From assembly GCF_036046055.1 (NCBI RefSeq), contig NZ_CP107939.1, positions 2,294,001 to 2,358,000 on the forward strand: a DNA stretch of 64,000 nt. Reading direction: 5' to 3'. Made by a program: the position numbers and the translations under genes. The notes beneath the pieces were generated by a model, which did no database searches, was not told the origin of the DNA, and saw only the letters and a list, made by a program, of their open reading frames with translations. The DNA is from Nocardia sp. NBC_00403 (GTDB taxonomy: Bacteria > Actinomycetota > Actinomycetes > Mycobacteriales > Mycobacteriaceae). This document shows, piece after piece, positions 1 to 9,440 of the stretch; the first letter of the stretch is position 1; every line of letters starts with the position of its first letter.

Positions 1-64
1 ATTTAATCGGCTGCTCGGGCAGGTGTAGCCATCGAGAGGCTCACGCATCGCCTTCGAAAACTGT

Positions 65-98
65 AGAGGGTTCCGGTGATTCAACACCGGAACTCTCT
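65..98. terminator. Intrinsic terminator after mycP
   Basis: Two 14-base arms (65-78 and 85-98) pair around a 6-base loop with a single G-T wobble. On the minus strand the stem is followed by a short T run, so it fits as the mycP terminator. The plus side is also T-rich, so it may work in both directions. Confidence 0.7.
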
Positions 99-123
99 TC
101 TGTGTCTGGAGCGGACGCAGGCG

Positions 124-1536
124 TCACATATCGTCGCTGGACACTCCGAACCTGCGGCGGATCGGGAACGATGCGAGATAGCCCAGAATCAGTGCGGCCG
201 CGATGATTCCGGTGCCGATCAGTGCGACATTGCGGGCCCGGTGATCAGGTGGTGGGGCCGGTGCGGGCACCGAGAGCTGGGTGCTCTTGGCCTGGCTCGG
301 GCGCTTGGGCGGCAGCGGGCCGGTGACCTCGTTGGTCAGCGCTGCGATCGGGTCGACCGCTCCGTACCCGAGATATTGGTTCCAGCCTTCGGCCGGTGCG
401 TGCGCGGTGGCTTCGATGCGCTTGATGACATCCCGCGCACTCAGTTCCGGAAACCGCGCGCGAATCAGCGCGACAACGCCGGACACCAGTGGCGTTGCGA
501 AACTGGTTCCGCTGACAGGATTCTGCTGGCCACGCTGGTCGGCGACGGTAACGGCGGTACCGCTCCCGCGTGGATTGAGCGAGGTCATATTCTCGCCCGG
601 TGCGGCAACGCCGACCCAGGGACCGGGGATCGTGAACTTGGACGGAGCGCCGTTCGCATCGATCGACCCGACAGCGAGCGCATAGTCGTCCCAACGGGCC
701 GGGCTGATATTCCACTTGACCTTGCTCCAGGGATCGGCGGTCGGGGCGAGCGGATCTATTACCTCGTTGTCGCCTTTACATTTGTCGTCCACATTGCCCG
801 CCGCGACCACGACGACGACGTCCTTCACCACGGTGGCGTAATGGAGGGCCGCGCCGATCTTGTTGTCGGCGTCGGGGCTGGTCGTTCCGCACCAGACCTC
901 GGAGATATTGATGACCGTTGCGCCACGGTCGGCGGCCCGCACGATGGCTGATGCCATGGTGTTCAAGTCGCCATAGCTGTCGGGGAACGCCTCGGGTGCT
1001 TTCTCCCTGGAGCGGCCTTCCTGCTGATACATCTTGCTGGTCTGCCGGATCGTCATGATCCGTGCCTCTGGCGCTACCCCTGAGAATCCCTGGCCGTCCA
1101 CCTGAGATGCGGCGATGAGCCCGGCCACCAGCGTGCCGTGGCCATCGCAGTCCTCGGTGCCGTCGCCCGCATTGGCGACGAAGTCGCCGGCCGCTTCGAG
1201 TCCTCGGAGACGGGGATGCCGAGCCACTCCGGTGTCGATGACCGCGATGACCTGGCCGGCGCCCTTGGAGAATTTCCACGCGCGATCGAGGTCGAGTGAA
1301 CGTTGAGCGGTGGGGATGGCCGGCCCGTCGCCGCCGGTGCCGACGTCGGCACAGTTCGAATTCGGTGGACGCTCGGTCTTTTCGGGCGGAGCGGCGGGGT
1401 CGCCCGGCGGTACCAGACCCGGGTTGACGGCGGGCGGCCGGTCGGCATGTGCGACGCCGTACCCCGAGCCGAGACCGAATGACGCACTAAGGCCCAGCGT
1501 TACGGCGACGGCCGCGACGCGCAGGGTCGCGCTCAC
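124..1536 (-). CDS. mycP: Mycosin, ESX-4-type subtilisin-like serine protease
   Basis: This is the membrane-anchored subtilase of a type VII secretion system. The 470-aa product starts at a GTG overlapping the eccD stop codon by 4 bases (GTGA). A signal peptide covers about residues 1-31 and is followed by a Pro-rich propeptide-like stretch. The catalytic triad is visible: Asp101 in VIDTGV, His133 in DGHGT and Ser345 in SGTSFATP, with Asn248 (AAGN) as the oxyanion residue. One transmembrane helix lies near residues 438-458, followed by a short basic tail. Length and architecture match mycosins. The longer open frame upstream is the shadow of eccD. Because it neighbours eccD, eccC and, further on, rplM-rpsI-glmM, I assign it to ESX-4 (MycP4 type). 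Confidence 0.95.
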   Translation of the reverse strand: MSATLRVAAVAVTLGLSASFGLGSGYGVAHADRPPAVNPGLVPPGDPAAPPEKTERPPNSNCADVGTGGDGPAIPTAQRSLDLDRAWKFSKGAGQVIAVIDTGVARHPRLRGLEAAGDFVANAGDGTEDCDGHGTLVAGLIAASQVDGQGFSGVAPEARIMTIRQTSKMYQQEGRSREKAPEAFPDSYGDLNTMASAIVRAADRGATVINISEVWCGTTSPDADNKIGAALHYATVVKDVVVVVAAGNVDDKCKGDNEVIDPLAPTADPWSKVKWNISPARWDDYALAVGSIDANGAPSKFTIPGPWVGVAAPGENMTSLNPRGSGTAVTVADQRGQQNPVSGTSFATPLVSGVVALIRARFPELSARDVIKRIEATAHAPAEGWNQYLGYGAVDPIAALTNEVTGPLPPKRPSQAKSTQLSVPAPAPPPDHRARNVALIGTGIIAAALILGYLASFPIRRRFGVSSDDM

Positions 1537-2999
1537 AGCCCGCGAACGAGCGAGTAGAGCGAGGCCACCCAGAACACCAGCGGCAGTACGGCGGCGACGA
1601 ACGCGTACTCGAGCAGTTCTACGCCGCGGCGCATCGGCGGCGTCGCCGACTGGTTCGGGATGATGATGCCGAGAATGAGCGCGGCGATCAGGATGACCAT
1701 CGCGGCGCCGAAGACCATCAGCGGCTGCTCCATGCCGATGCTCGCGCCGATCAACATGATCAGCACGATGGCCGCGCCGCCCGCGATCAGCACCACGGCT
1801 TGTTCGGCGCCCGCGTAGGTGCGGCTGCGGAACATCAGCACGATCGCGCAGACCAGTGCGAGCGCGATGCCTTGCCAGTAGGGGCTTTCGGCGTCGGGGT
1901 CGGTGGCCGCCAGCGAACCCGCGACGGTGATGAGCGTGGTCGCCGCGACGAGTCCGCCGAGGTACATGCGGGCCCGTTCCGACTTGACCCGCAGTGCGTC
2001 CATGGTCGGCAGCGCGCGGTGGTCGTCCGGATCGTCCTCGGTCGGGTCGATCGGGGTGCCCGGCGAAGGCACCGGCGGCAGCGGCAGTTTGGCGAGCAGC
2101 ATCGAAACCCGAGGCGCCAGCGAGAGACCGCCGAGTCCGAGTGCGGCGGCGACCGCGCCGATGGCGGGCAGCGACTGCTCGGTGAGCAGACCGACCATCG
2201 CGGCCGGAACGGCGTACACCGCAAGGGTGCTCGCTCCGATGAACAGCGCCAGGCCGACACCGGTGACGCGCCACGCGAGGATCGCGGTGGCGCCGAGCAG
2301 GACCGAGCCGAGCAGGATATGTGCCCAGTCGTATTCGTCGGGCACCAGCAGCATGCCCGCGGTGAACGCCGCGGGCAGCGCACAGCCGGCGAGCACAAGC
2401 GCGGTGCCGGTGTCGCCGTACATGCGGCTGAACACCATGCCTGCGACGACGAGCAGGATGGCGACCGTCAGCGCGATCGATCCGCTCACGTAGCCGGGCA
2501 GCGCGTCCTTGGCCAGCAGCAGACCGAGGCAGCCGACGATCATGGTGATCGCGGCGAGGATAGAGCCGGTGAGTCGCGCGACCTTCGGACTCCAGCTGCG
2601 GTAGTGGTCGGTGTCCGCGATCGCGACGTTGTACATGATGTCGTCGAACAGCGGCATCGGCGCTGTGTGCGAGGCACTTTCGAGCATCAGCAGCTCGCCG
2701 TCGCGGACACCGTGTTCGCCGAGGCTCAGCGAGTTGGAGAACGGCGGATGGCCGATACGGGCGAGCACCCACTCGGCGGGCTCGAAGCGTTCGCCCTGGT
2801 TGTCGAAATCGTTGGTGCGGCTGTGCTGGGCGACCATGTCGACGACGCTCGGAATCACCAGGGCGACGGGAACGTCGACCGGGATCGCCATATCCACCTG
2901 AGTGTGTTTGGCCAGAATCGTCACTCGAGCCAGGTCCGGTGCACGGACGATTCCGCGCGAGGACTCTTCGTCGATGTGGTCAAGGCGCGCGTGCGTCAA
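1533..2999 (-). CDS. eccD: EccD, ESX-4 type VII secretion membrane channel protein
   Basis: EccD forms the main transmembrane part of the ESX inner-membrane complex. The product begins with a ubiquitin-like domain (about residues 20-100, starting near ARVTILAKHTQVD). About eleven hydrophobic helices then fill residues 140-488, including a Pro-rich cytosolic loop with SPGTPIDPTEDDPDD. I chose the TTG at 2999 because GGGGGA sits just upstream; the frame is open to 3071, so a start 24 codons earlier is possible. The 3' end overlaps mycP, so the two are translationally coupled. It diverges from eccC, leaving a 171-base shared promoter region. Family assignment is firm; the ESX-4 subtype is inferred from context. 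Confidence 0.92.
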   Translation of the reverse strand: MTHARLDHIDEESSRGIVRAPDLARVTILAKHTQVDMAIPVDVPVALVIPSVVDMVAQHSRTNDFDNQGERFEPAEWVLARIGHPPFSNSLSLGEHGVRDGELLMLESASHTAPMPLFDDIMYNVAIADTDHYRSWSPKVARLTGSILAAITMIVGCLGLLLAKDALPGYVSGSIALTVAILLVVAGMVFSRMYGDTGTALVLAGCALPAAFTAGMLLVPDEYDWAHILLGSVLLGATAILAWRVTGVGLALFIGASTLAVYAVPAAMVGLLTEQSLPAIGAVAAALGLGGLSLAPRVSMLLAKLPLPPVPSPGTPIDPTEDDPDDHRALPTMDALRVKSERARMYLGGLVAATTLITVAGSLAATDPDAESPYWQGIALALVCAIVLMFRSRTYAGAEQAVVLIAGGAAIVLIMLIGASIGMEQPLMVFGAAMVILIAALILGIIIPNQSATPPMRRGVELLEYAFVAAVLPLVFWVASLYSLVRGL

Positions 3000-3170
3000 G
3001 CTTCCCCCAACTCGTCTTCTACCTCGTGTTTCCGCAACCGGCATACCCAGGGGCCGAGCTTGCGAACCCACGGTTCGGGCAGCAGAATGCTGGTCGAACT
3101 GTACGACATGTCAGCTGCCGGCTCTACACTGAGCCCGAAGTACAGCTGCGTAAGGGGGATTTCTCGTCTG

Positions 3171-6100
3171 ATGAGTACCGTCCGGTTCCAGCGCCGTGCG
3201 CGACGAGAGATGCCGCGTTCTCCCGGCGGTGAAGTCACCTTGCAGCCGCCGCCCGAGATTCCCCGGGTAACGCCGGGCAGCTTGCTCAGCAAGATGATGC
3301 CGGTCGTGATGGTCGTCGGCATGGTCGGGATGATGGCCCTGATGTTCACCCAGGGCGGTGGCATCGCATCGAACCCGATGACCATGATGTTCCCGATGAT
3401 GATGGTCTTCTCCATGGTCGGCATGTTCGCCGGTCAGGGCGGTGGCAAGGGGCAGAAGGCCGCCGAAGCGAACGAGGACCGCAAGGACTATCTGCGCTAT
3501 CTCGACCAGGTGCGCAGGGATGTCGACGACACCGCAAGGCAGCAGCGCGCTTCCGTCGAATGGAGCCACCCGGAGCCCGGCCTGATCTGGATGCTGGCGG
3601 GCACCAGCCGGATGTGGGAGCGGCGTGCGGGGGACAAGGACTTCTGCCACGCCCGCATCGGTATCGGCGGCCAGCGCCTCGCCACGCGACTGGTCGCGCC
3701 GGAGACCGGTCCGGTCGAGGAGCTCGAGCCGATCGCCGCGGTGTCGCTGCGCCGTTTCGTGCGCGCCCACTCGACGGTCCCCGACCTGCCGACCGCGATC
3801 GCGGTGAAAGGCTTCGCGACCATCGCCCTGGACGGCGATCGGGTCGAAGCCAGGGAAATGACTCGCGCAATGTTGTTGCAGCTGTGCATGTTCCAGGCGC
3901 CCGACCAGGTGCTCGTCGCGGTGGTCTGCGGCCCGGACACGGCACGCGAATGGGAGTGGACCAAGTGGCTGCCGCACACCCAGCACCCCGACGCGCAGGA
4001 CGGCATCGGCACCCAGCGCATGTTCTACGGCTCGATTCGCGAGGCCATGACGGGTCTGCATCCGTTGCTGGCCAATCGTGTTCGGTACTCCCGTAATCAG
4101 CCTGCCAACGTCAATCTGGTGCACATCGTCATCGTGGTCGACGGCGGTCTGCTCGAGGCCGAGGACGATCAGCTGCGTGAATCCGGCTACGAGGGCGTCA
4201 CGCTCATCGACTTGTGCGGGTACGCACCGCGTTTGGCGGTATCGCGCGGCATCAAGATGGTCGTGGAGAACGGCGAGTGCGTCGGTCGCGGCGCCACCGG
4301 CAACCAGGAACGTTTCGCGCTGATCGACCGGATTTCCCCGCAGCAGGCTCAGCAGGTGGCACGCAGGCTCGCGCCGTATCGCGCGGCGACCCAGCGCAGC
4401 AGCGATGTCGAGGTCGACGACTCCGAGGTGATCTCGTCGTGGTCGCAGCTGATGAGTCTCGGCGACATCGGCACCTTCAATCCCGAACACGCCTGGCGCC
4501 CACGCTACGGCCGCGAGCGGTTGCGGGTCGCGTTCGGTGTCGGCGCGGACGGTCTTCCGGTCGAGCTCGACATCAAGGAAGCCGCGGAGAGCGGCATGGG
4601 CCCGCACGGATTGTGCATCGGCGCAACCGGTTCCGGTAAGTCCGAGTTCCTGCGCACCTTGGTGCTCAGCCTGCTCGCCACCCATTCACCGGACCAATTG
4701 AACCTGGTGCTCGTCGACTTCAAGGGCGGTGCGACCTTCCTCGGCCTCGACGGCGTTCCGCATGTCGCGGCGGTCATCACCAACCTCGAAGACGAGGCCG
4801 ACCTCGTCGACCGTATGAAGGACGCGCTGGCGGGCGAGATGAACCGCCGCCAGGAAGTGTTGCGCCAAGCGGGCAACTTCGCCAACGTCTCCGAGTACGA
4901 GAAGGCCCGTGCCACGGGCGCGGATCTCGATCCGCTGCCCGCGCTGTTCGTCGTGCTCGACGAGTTCTCCGAATTGCTCACCCAGCACCCGGATTTCGCC
5001 GAGCTGTTCGTGATGATCGGCCGCCTCGGTCGCTCGCTGCACGTGCACCTGCTGCTGGCCTCGCAGCGCCTCGAGGAAGGCAAGCTGAAGGGCCTCGAAA
5101 GCCACCTGTCCTATCGGATCGGTCTGAAGACCTTCTCCGCCAACGAATCTCGCCAGGTGCTCGGTGTCCCCGATGCCTACAACCTGCCGGGCGTTCCCGG
5201 TGGCGGCTATCTGAAGTCGGACTCGGGCGAAATCCAGCGGTTCCAGGCCTCCTATGTCTCCGGCCCGTATGTCGGCGGCGGTTCGCAGCGCGAGGTCACC
5301 AGTGCGGGGATCGCGGGCGGGGAAATCGATGTGAAGGCGCGCCCGTTCGCCGCCGTCCACGTCGACTTCCGGCCCGCCGACCGGATTCCGTTGCAGACCA
5401 CGCCCGCCAACGAGCCGGAGCAGCACTCCGACGACGGCGAACAAATTTCCAACGTGAACATGCTGGTCTCGCGCATCCGCGGCCACGGTCGTCCGGCACA
5501 CGAGATCTGGCTGCCGCCGCTGGATGAGGCGCCCACCCTCGATCAGCTCATCCCGCGCTCCATCCTCACCGGCGAGTACTCGGCCGTCGCGACGTTGCGA
5601 GCCCCGATGGGAATTGTCGACCGGCCCTACGATCAGCGCCGCGATCCGCTGGTCGTCGATCTGTCGGGTTCACGAGGCAACGTCGCGGTGGTCGGCGGTC
5701 CGCAGTCCGGCAAGTCGACCGCACTGCGCACCATGATCATGGCGCTTTCGCTGACCCACACCGCCGAGCAGGTGCAGTTCTACTGCCTCGACTTCGGTGG
5801 CGGCACGCTGGCCAGCCTGCAGGGGTTGCCGCATGTCGGTTCGGTGGCAAGCCGATTGGACGACGACAAGGTCCGGCGCACGGTCGCCGAGATGGGCACC
5901 ATCGTCCGGTCCCGTGAGGCGCGCTTCCGTCAGCTCGGCATCGAGTCCATGACCGAGTTCCGCCGCCTGCGGGCCATGGACCCCGCCAGCAGCCCGGCCG
6001 CTGCGGGCGCGCACGAGGATCCCTTCGGCGACGTCTTCCTGGTGATCGACGGTTTCGGATCCATCCGCCAGGACTTCGATCCGCTCGAGCAGCCGATCAT

Positions 6101-7211
6101 GAACCTTGCGGTGCAGGGTCTTTCGTACGGTGTGCATGTTGTCATCGCACTGGCGCGGTGGGCCGAGGCGCGTCCGGCGCTCAAGGACCAGATCGGCACC
6201 AGGATCGAGCTGCGCCTCGGTGACCCGATGGACTCCGACCTCGGCCGCAAGTTCGCCGCGCTGGTCCCGCAAGGGCGGCCGGGTCGCGGTATGACACCCG
6301 AATGCTTGCACATGCTGACCGGTCTGCCCCGCATCGACGGCAGCGCCGACCCCAACAATCTCGGTGCGGCGGTTGGTGAGGCGGTCGCGACGATCGCCCG
6401 TCTCACGCCGGGCCGGCACGCGCCCGCGGCCCGCATGCTGCCGGAGATGCTGCCGCGCGAACAGCTGTTGCAGCTGGCGGGCAACTGGCCGTCGCAGGTC
6501 GACCCGGACCGCAAGAACATGCGTATTCCCCTCGGTATCAACGAATCCGAGCTCGCGCCGGTCTACATCGACTTCAACGAGAGCCCGCACTTCATCGTCA
6601 TCGGTGACACCGAATCCGGTAAGTCGACATTGTTGCGTTCGCTCGTCGAGGGCATCGCCGCATCGAACACCCCGAATCAGGCGCGCTTCATCCTGGGCGA
6701 CTACCGGCGCACCATGCTCGGTTTGGTGCCCGACGGGTACCTCGCGGGTTACGGATCGACCGCGCCGCAATTCACCCAGAACATGTCCGATCTCGCCGCC
6801 TATGTCGCCCAGCGGACGCCGGGGCAGGACGTTACGCCGCAGCAGCTGCGCGATCGCTCGTGGTGGAGCGGACCGGAGTTGTTCGTCATCATCGACGACT
6901 ACGACCTGGTCGCCACCTCCATGGGCAATCCGGTGTCGGTGCTGGTCGAGCATTTGCCGCACGCTCGCGACCTCGGCTTCCACCTGATCATCGCCCGCCG
7001 CTCCGGCGGCGCGAGCCGCGCGATGTACGAGGCCACGCTGGCCAGGATGAAGGACCTCGGCTCGGCGGGCCTGATCATGAGCTGCAACAAGGACGAAGGC
7101 GTGCTCATGGGCACCACCCGTCCCGGCCCCAAGCCGCCGGGCCGCGGCACCTACGTCACGCGCAACACTGAGGATCTGATTCAGCTGGCGTGGATGCCGG
7201 CGGCGGAGTGA
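3171..7211 (+). CDS. eccC: EccC, ESX-4 FtsK/SpoIIIE-type secretion ATPase
   Basis: EccC is the motor ATPase that recognises WXG100 substrates. The product has 1346 aa. The cytosolic N-terminus (PPPEIPRVTPGSLLSK) leads into two transmembrane helices at about residues 42-90, and then three FtsK-like ATPase domains follow. Their Walker A motifs are GATGSGKSE (about residue 483), GGPQSGKST (about 842) and GDTESGKST (about 1144). The matching Walker B segments are LFVVLDEFSEL, VFLVIDGFGS and LFVIIDDYD. All three P-loops look intact. It is one polypeptide, as expected for EccC4, not the split EccCa/EccCb of ESX-1. The ATG at 3171 begins the family's typical N-terminus. The next gene starts on the last base of its stop codon (TGATG), indicating one operon. 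Confidence 0.96.
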   Translation: MSTVRFQRRARREMPRSPGGEVTLQPPPEIPRVTPGSLLSKMMPVVMVVGMVGMMALMFTQGGGIASNPMTMMFPMMMVFSMVGMFAGQGGGKGQKAAEANEDRKDYLRYLDQVRRDVDDTARQQRASVEWSHPEPGLIWMLAGTSRMWERRAGDKDFCHARIGIGGQRLATRLVAPETGPVEELEPIAAVSLRRFVRAHSTVPDLPTAIAVKGFATIALDGDRVEAREMTRAMLLQLCMFQAPDQVLVAVVCGPDTAREWEWTKWLPHTQHPDAQDGIGTQRMFYGSIREAMTGLHPLLANRVRYSRNQPANVNLVHIVIVVDGGLLEAEDDQLRESGYEGVTLIDLCGYAPRLAVSRGIKMVVENGECVGRGATGNQERFALIDRISPQQAQQVARRLAPYRAATQRSSDVEVDDSEVISSWSQLMSLGDIGTFNPEHAWRPRYGRERLRVAFGVGADGLPVELDIKEAAESGMGPHGLCIGATGSGKSEFLRTLVLSLLATHSPDQLNLVLVDFKGGATFLGLDGVPHVAAVITNLEDEADLVDRMKDALAGEMNRRQEVLRQAGNFANVSEYEKARATGADLDPLPALFVVLDEFSELLTQHPDFAELFVMIGRLGRSLHVHLLLASQRLEEGKLKGLESHLSYRIGLKTFSANESRQVLGVPDAYNLPGVPGGGYLKSDSGEIQRFQASYVSGPYVGGGSQREVTSAGIAGGEIDVKARPFAAVHVDFRPADRIPLQTTPANEPEQHSDDGEQISNVNMLVSRIRGHGRPAHEIWLPPLDEAPTLDQLIPRSILTGEYSAVATLRAPMGIVDRPYDQRRDPLVVDLSGSRGNVAVVGGPQSGKSTALRTMIMALSLTHTAEQVQFYCLDFGGGTLASLQGLPHVGSVASRLDDDKVRRTVAEMGTIVRSREARFRQLGIESMTEFRRLRAMDPASSPAAAGAHEDPFGDVFLVIDGFGSIRQDFDPLEQPIMNLAVQGLSYGVHVVIALARWAEARPALKDQIGTRIELRLGDPMDSDLGRKFAALVPQGRPGRGMTPECLHMLTGLPRIDGSADPNNLGAAVGEAVATIARLTPGRHAPAARMLPEMLPREQLLQLAGNWPSQVDPDRKNMRIPLGINESELAPVYIDFNESPHFIVIGDTESGKSTLLRSLVEGIAASNTPNQARFILGDYRRTMLGLVPDGYLAGYGSTAPQFTQNMSDLAAYVAQRTPGQDVTPQQLRDRSWWSGPELFVIIDDYDLVATSMGNPVSVLVEHLPHARDLGFHLIIARRSGGASRAMYEATLARMKDLGSAGLIMSCNKDEGVLMGTTRPGPKPPGRGTYVTRNTEDLIQLAWMPAAE

Positions 7212-8668
7212 TGTCCGTCGTCGACCTGGTGGTCACCGACACGCGTATCTGGGCGTGCGGTCCGGCCACCCATTGGGATGTGCCGCCGTCGGTTGTGCTC
7301 GGCAGCAACGGGAATCTGGTCGTCGGTGAGCCGTTGACGCCGCCGACCCAGGTCAGCTCCGCCGTCCAGTTCGTCACGGGGGAGCGGATCGCACTGCTGC
7401 CACGGGTGCCCGCCGTCGCCGAGGCGATGACAGCGATCGTCGGCACTGTGCTGCAGAACCTCGGCGTCGCCACCCCCTGCGGCCGGGTCACCGTCGCGTG
7501 TCCGACGGAGTGGGGCGCGCGACGGCGTGCGGTTCTCGAGGCCGCACTGCGCCGCTTCGCCAACGATGTCGTCTTCGAGGACATGGCCGTTCGCGCGGTG
7601 GCTGCCGATGAGGGCGCCGACCGCAGCAGCCGTACGGTGGTGCTGGAATTCGGCACGCTGTCGACCACCGCGAGCACCGTCGTGCGCAGCCATCAGGGCA
7701 CGCATGTCGAATCATGTGAGCACGAACCGAATCTCGCGCTGGCCGACCTCGGCCCAGACCCGCAGGCCGCCGACGATCTTGCCGCGCTCGTCGGCCGGCT
7801 GCTCGCGGGCCGCCCGGCCGATGTCGTTCAGGTGGTGGGTGTTTCGGATCCGGCGAAACTCGAGGTGATCCGTTCGGTGGTTCCGCCGATCGCTGGACCG
7901 GCCGTCGAACTGCGGCCGATCGCAGGCGCCGACCTGGTGCGCGGGCCGCGGCCGGACCCCGACTATCGGACCGAGGCTGTCTCGGCGCTGCCGACCGCGG
8001 AGTGGATGCAGCCGCTTCGACAGCGTGCGGCCGCTGTCGGGGGCCCCGACCGTCGCCGCACCGGATACCTGGTCGCCGCGGTCGCCGGTGTTCTGGTGGT
8101 CGCCGCCGCCGCGGTGGGAGCGGTCGTCGTCCTCGGCGGCTCGCAGGACACTCCCGCGGTGCCTGCGGGAGCTTCGGCGTCGGTCCACGCCACCGCGCAA
8201 GCGACGGCCGACGGCCAGCCTGCGCCACCACCTGGAGGCGCACCGTCATCGGAAACCATTGGGCGCGTGCGTTTTCAGACACCGGCGGGCTGGCGTCTCG
8301 CGCAGGCTCCTGACCCGAGCAAGCCACGCGTCGACCTCGTACCGGAGGACGGCAGCCGCATGCGGATCACCGTGATCCAAACGCCGGTCGCCGCCGGGAT
8401 CGGTTATGAGCAGGTGGCCAGGAGCCTCGAGGCGCAGATGCGGCAGAAGCCGAATGGTGCGTTGACCGATCTGAAGCATGACCAGGTGTTCGGCGGAAAG
8501 TCGGGCCTCGCCTATATCGAACGGCCGGGTGATGGTTCCACGGTGCGTTGGCATGTGCTGGTCGAACACGGGCTTCAGGTCAGCACCGGATGTCAGTTCC
8601 TCGGCGAGTGGGAGTCGATTGCGCCGGCCTGCGAACAGTTCGCGGCCTCGGTGCAGGTGACTCCGTAA
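7211..8668 (+). CDS. Type VII secretion-associated protein (Rv3446c-like)
   Basis: This 485-aa product occupies the position of M. tuberculosis Rv3446c in ESX-4 and resembles the proteins annotated as type VII secretion-associated (TIGR03931; recalled, not searched). The N-terminal half resembles a degenerate actin/Hsp70-like fold (VDLVVTDTRIWACG at the start, VVLEFGTLSTTAST near residue 145). A single transmembrane helix lies at about residues 288-310. After a Pro/Ala-rich linker comes an exported domain of about 140 aa beginning near RVRFQTPAGWRL and containing two Cys. The start overlaps the eccC stop, so expression with eccC is expected. Its molecular function is unknown. It is the last gene of the eccC operon and faces the esx pair. 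Confidence 0.85.
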   Translation: MSVVDLVVTDTRIWACGPATHWDVPPSVVLGSNGNLVVGEPLTPPTQVSSAVQFVTGERIALLPRVPAVAEAMTAIVGTVLQNLGVATPCGRVTVACPTEWGARRRAVLEAALRRFANDVVFEDMAVRAVAADEGADRSSRTVVLEFGTLSTTASTVVRSHQGTHVESCEHEPNLALADLGPDPQAADDLAALVGRLLAGRPADVVQVVGVSDPAKLEVIRSVVPPIAGPAVELRPIAGADLVRGPRPDPDYRTEAVSALPTAEWMQPLRQRAAAVGGPDRRRTGYLVAAVAGVLVVAAAAVGAVVVLGGSQDTPAVPAGASASVHATAQATADGQPAPPPGGAPSSETIGRVRFQTPAGWRLAQAPDPSKPRVDLVPEDGSRMRITVIQTPVAAGIGYEQVARSLEAQMRQKPNGALTDLKHDQVFGGKSGLAYIERPGDGSTVRWHVLVEHGLQVSTGCQFLGEWESIAPACEQFAASVQVTP

Positions 8669-8725
8669 AACGTTGTGCCCGTGGAGAATCAATCCATGGG
8701 GCATCGACACCGGATAAAAATTCGT

Positions 8726-8750
8726 GCCCCCGGCAGAATCTGCCGGGGGC
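8726..8750 (-). terminator. Intrinsic terminator of the esx pair
   Basis: The arms GCCCCCGGCAGA and TCTGCCGGGGGC form a perfect 12-bp inverted repeat around one base, so the real loop is formed by opening the centre. Reading the minus strand, a TTTTT run follows a few bases after the stem. This is a strong terminator for the WXG100 operon and separates it from the convergent eccC operon. Confidence 0.85.
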
Positions 8751-8774
8751 GCGAATGGTCTGAGTTGTTCAGTG

Positions 8775-9074
8775 TCAGAAGAGGTTCGCCAGGGCGCTAT
8801 CCGTGCTCTGCAGCTCGGAGTTGCCCTTGCTGACCAGCTGACCGGCACCGACCAGCGTCGCATTCAGCTGTTCGACATTCTGGTTCCAGGTGGTCTGCAT
8901 CTGGCCGAATGCATCGTTCGCTGCACCCTTCCAGTTCTGCGTGATGAATTCCTCGATCTTCTTGTGGAAGGAGGTCAGTTCGTCTCGAATACCCTCGGCG
9001 CGCTTGATGATCTGCTGCGCTCCATCGGCGACTCCGTCGAAATTGGCGGAGATATTCTGCGAGCTACCGGCCAT
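8775..9074 (-). CDS. WXG100 family protein (EsxA/ESAT-6-like)
   Basis: This 99-aa protein has the helix-turn-helix layout of ESAT-6-type secreted substrates: helix 1 (about residues 8-42), a turn with the W-x-G motif (NWKGAAND, about 47-54) and helix 2 (about 55-92). It lacks an obvious C-terminal YxxxD/E secretion signal, so its partner probably supplies it. It is the second gene of a two-gene operon, 30 bases after the 111-aa WXG100 gene, with a terminator right after its stop. By position it could correspond to esxT or esxU of ESX-4, but the strand is opposite to the mycobacterial arrangement and sequence alone does not settle orthology. Confidence 0.9.
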   Translation of the reverse strand: MAGSSQNISANFDGVADGAQQIIKRAEGIRDELTSFHKKIEEFITQNWKGAANDAFGQMQTTWNQNVEQLNATLVGAGQLVSKGNSELQSTDSALANLF

Positions 9075-9104
9075 TCTTCAGGCTCCTTTGTTGCGAGTTT
9101 CGAA

Positions 9105-9440
9105 TTAGACGGCGGGAAGGTCGAGGCTGGATACCTGAGCCTGAACCTGCCGGGAGAAGTCGGTGTCCTGATCTTCGAAGGACGAGCCGGCCTTGATGAG
9201 CTTCTCCGAGGTCTCCATCAGCTTGTCGTTGAGCTTGTCGGCCTGGAAGTAGTAGCGCTCCATGAAGGCGTTGAACGCGTCGCGCGCCTGGCCCTTCCAG
9301 TTGGCGCCGTTGGTGACATTGTCCTCGTCGGTCTTCAGCTGCCGGATGGCGAGCATCAGATTGTTGTGCTGCTCCTGGAACTCCTTCGCCTTCTGCGCGA
9401 TCAACTCGGGACTAGCATCGAGATGCCCTGCTTCCGCCAT
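9105..9440 (-). CDS. WXG100 family protein (EsxB/CFP-10-like)
   Basis: This 111-aa protein is the first gene of the esx pair. The W-x-G motif is NWKG (about residue 48) between two long amphipathic helices. A tail of about 20 residues extends beyond helix 2 (FSRQVQAQVSSLDLPAV), like the extended partner of an EsxAB heterodimer. A Y-x-x-x-D pattern (YFQAD) occurs, but in helix 2 just after the turn, not in the tail where the export signal normally lies. A good ribosome-binding site (GAGGAGG) precedes the ATG. It is expected to pair with the 99-aa protein and be exported by the EccC/EccD system next door. Confidence 0.9.
   Translation of the reverse strand: MAEAGHLDASPELIAQKAKEFQEQHNNLMLAIRQLKTDEDNVTNGANWKGQARDAFNAFMERYYFQADKLNDKLMETSEKLIKAGSSFEDQDTDFSRQVQAQVSSLDLPAV

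Noticed and set aside
1800..3170. Long plus-strand open frame running into eccC
   Set aside because: It is the antisense shadow of eccD; the EccC family N-terminus begins at the ATG at 3171 and the upstream part has no domain and a very odd composition.
3111..6983. Several long minus-strand frames opposite eccC
   Set aside because: They are codon-bias shadows of a high-GC gene: no motifs, His/Arg/Asp-rich, and no ribosome-binding sites.
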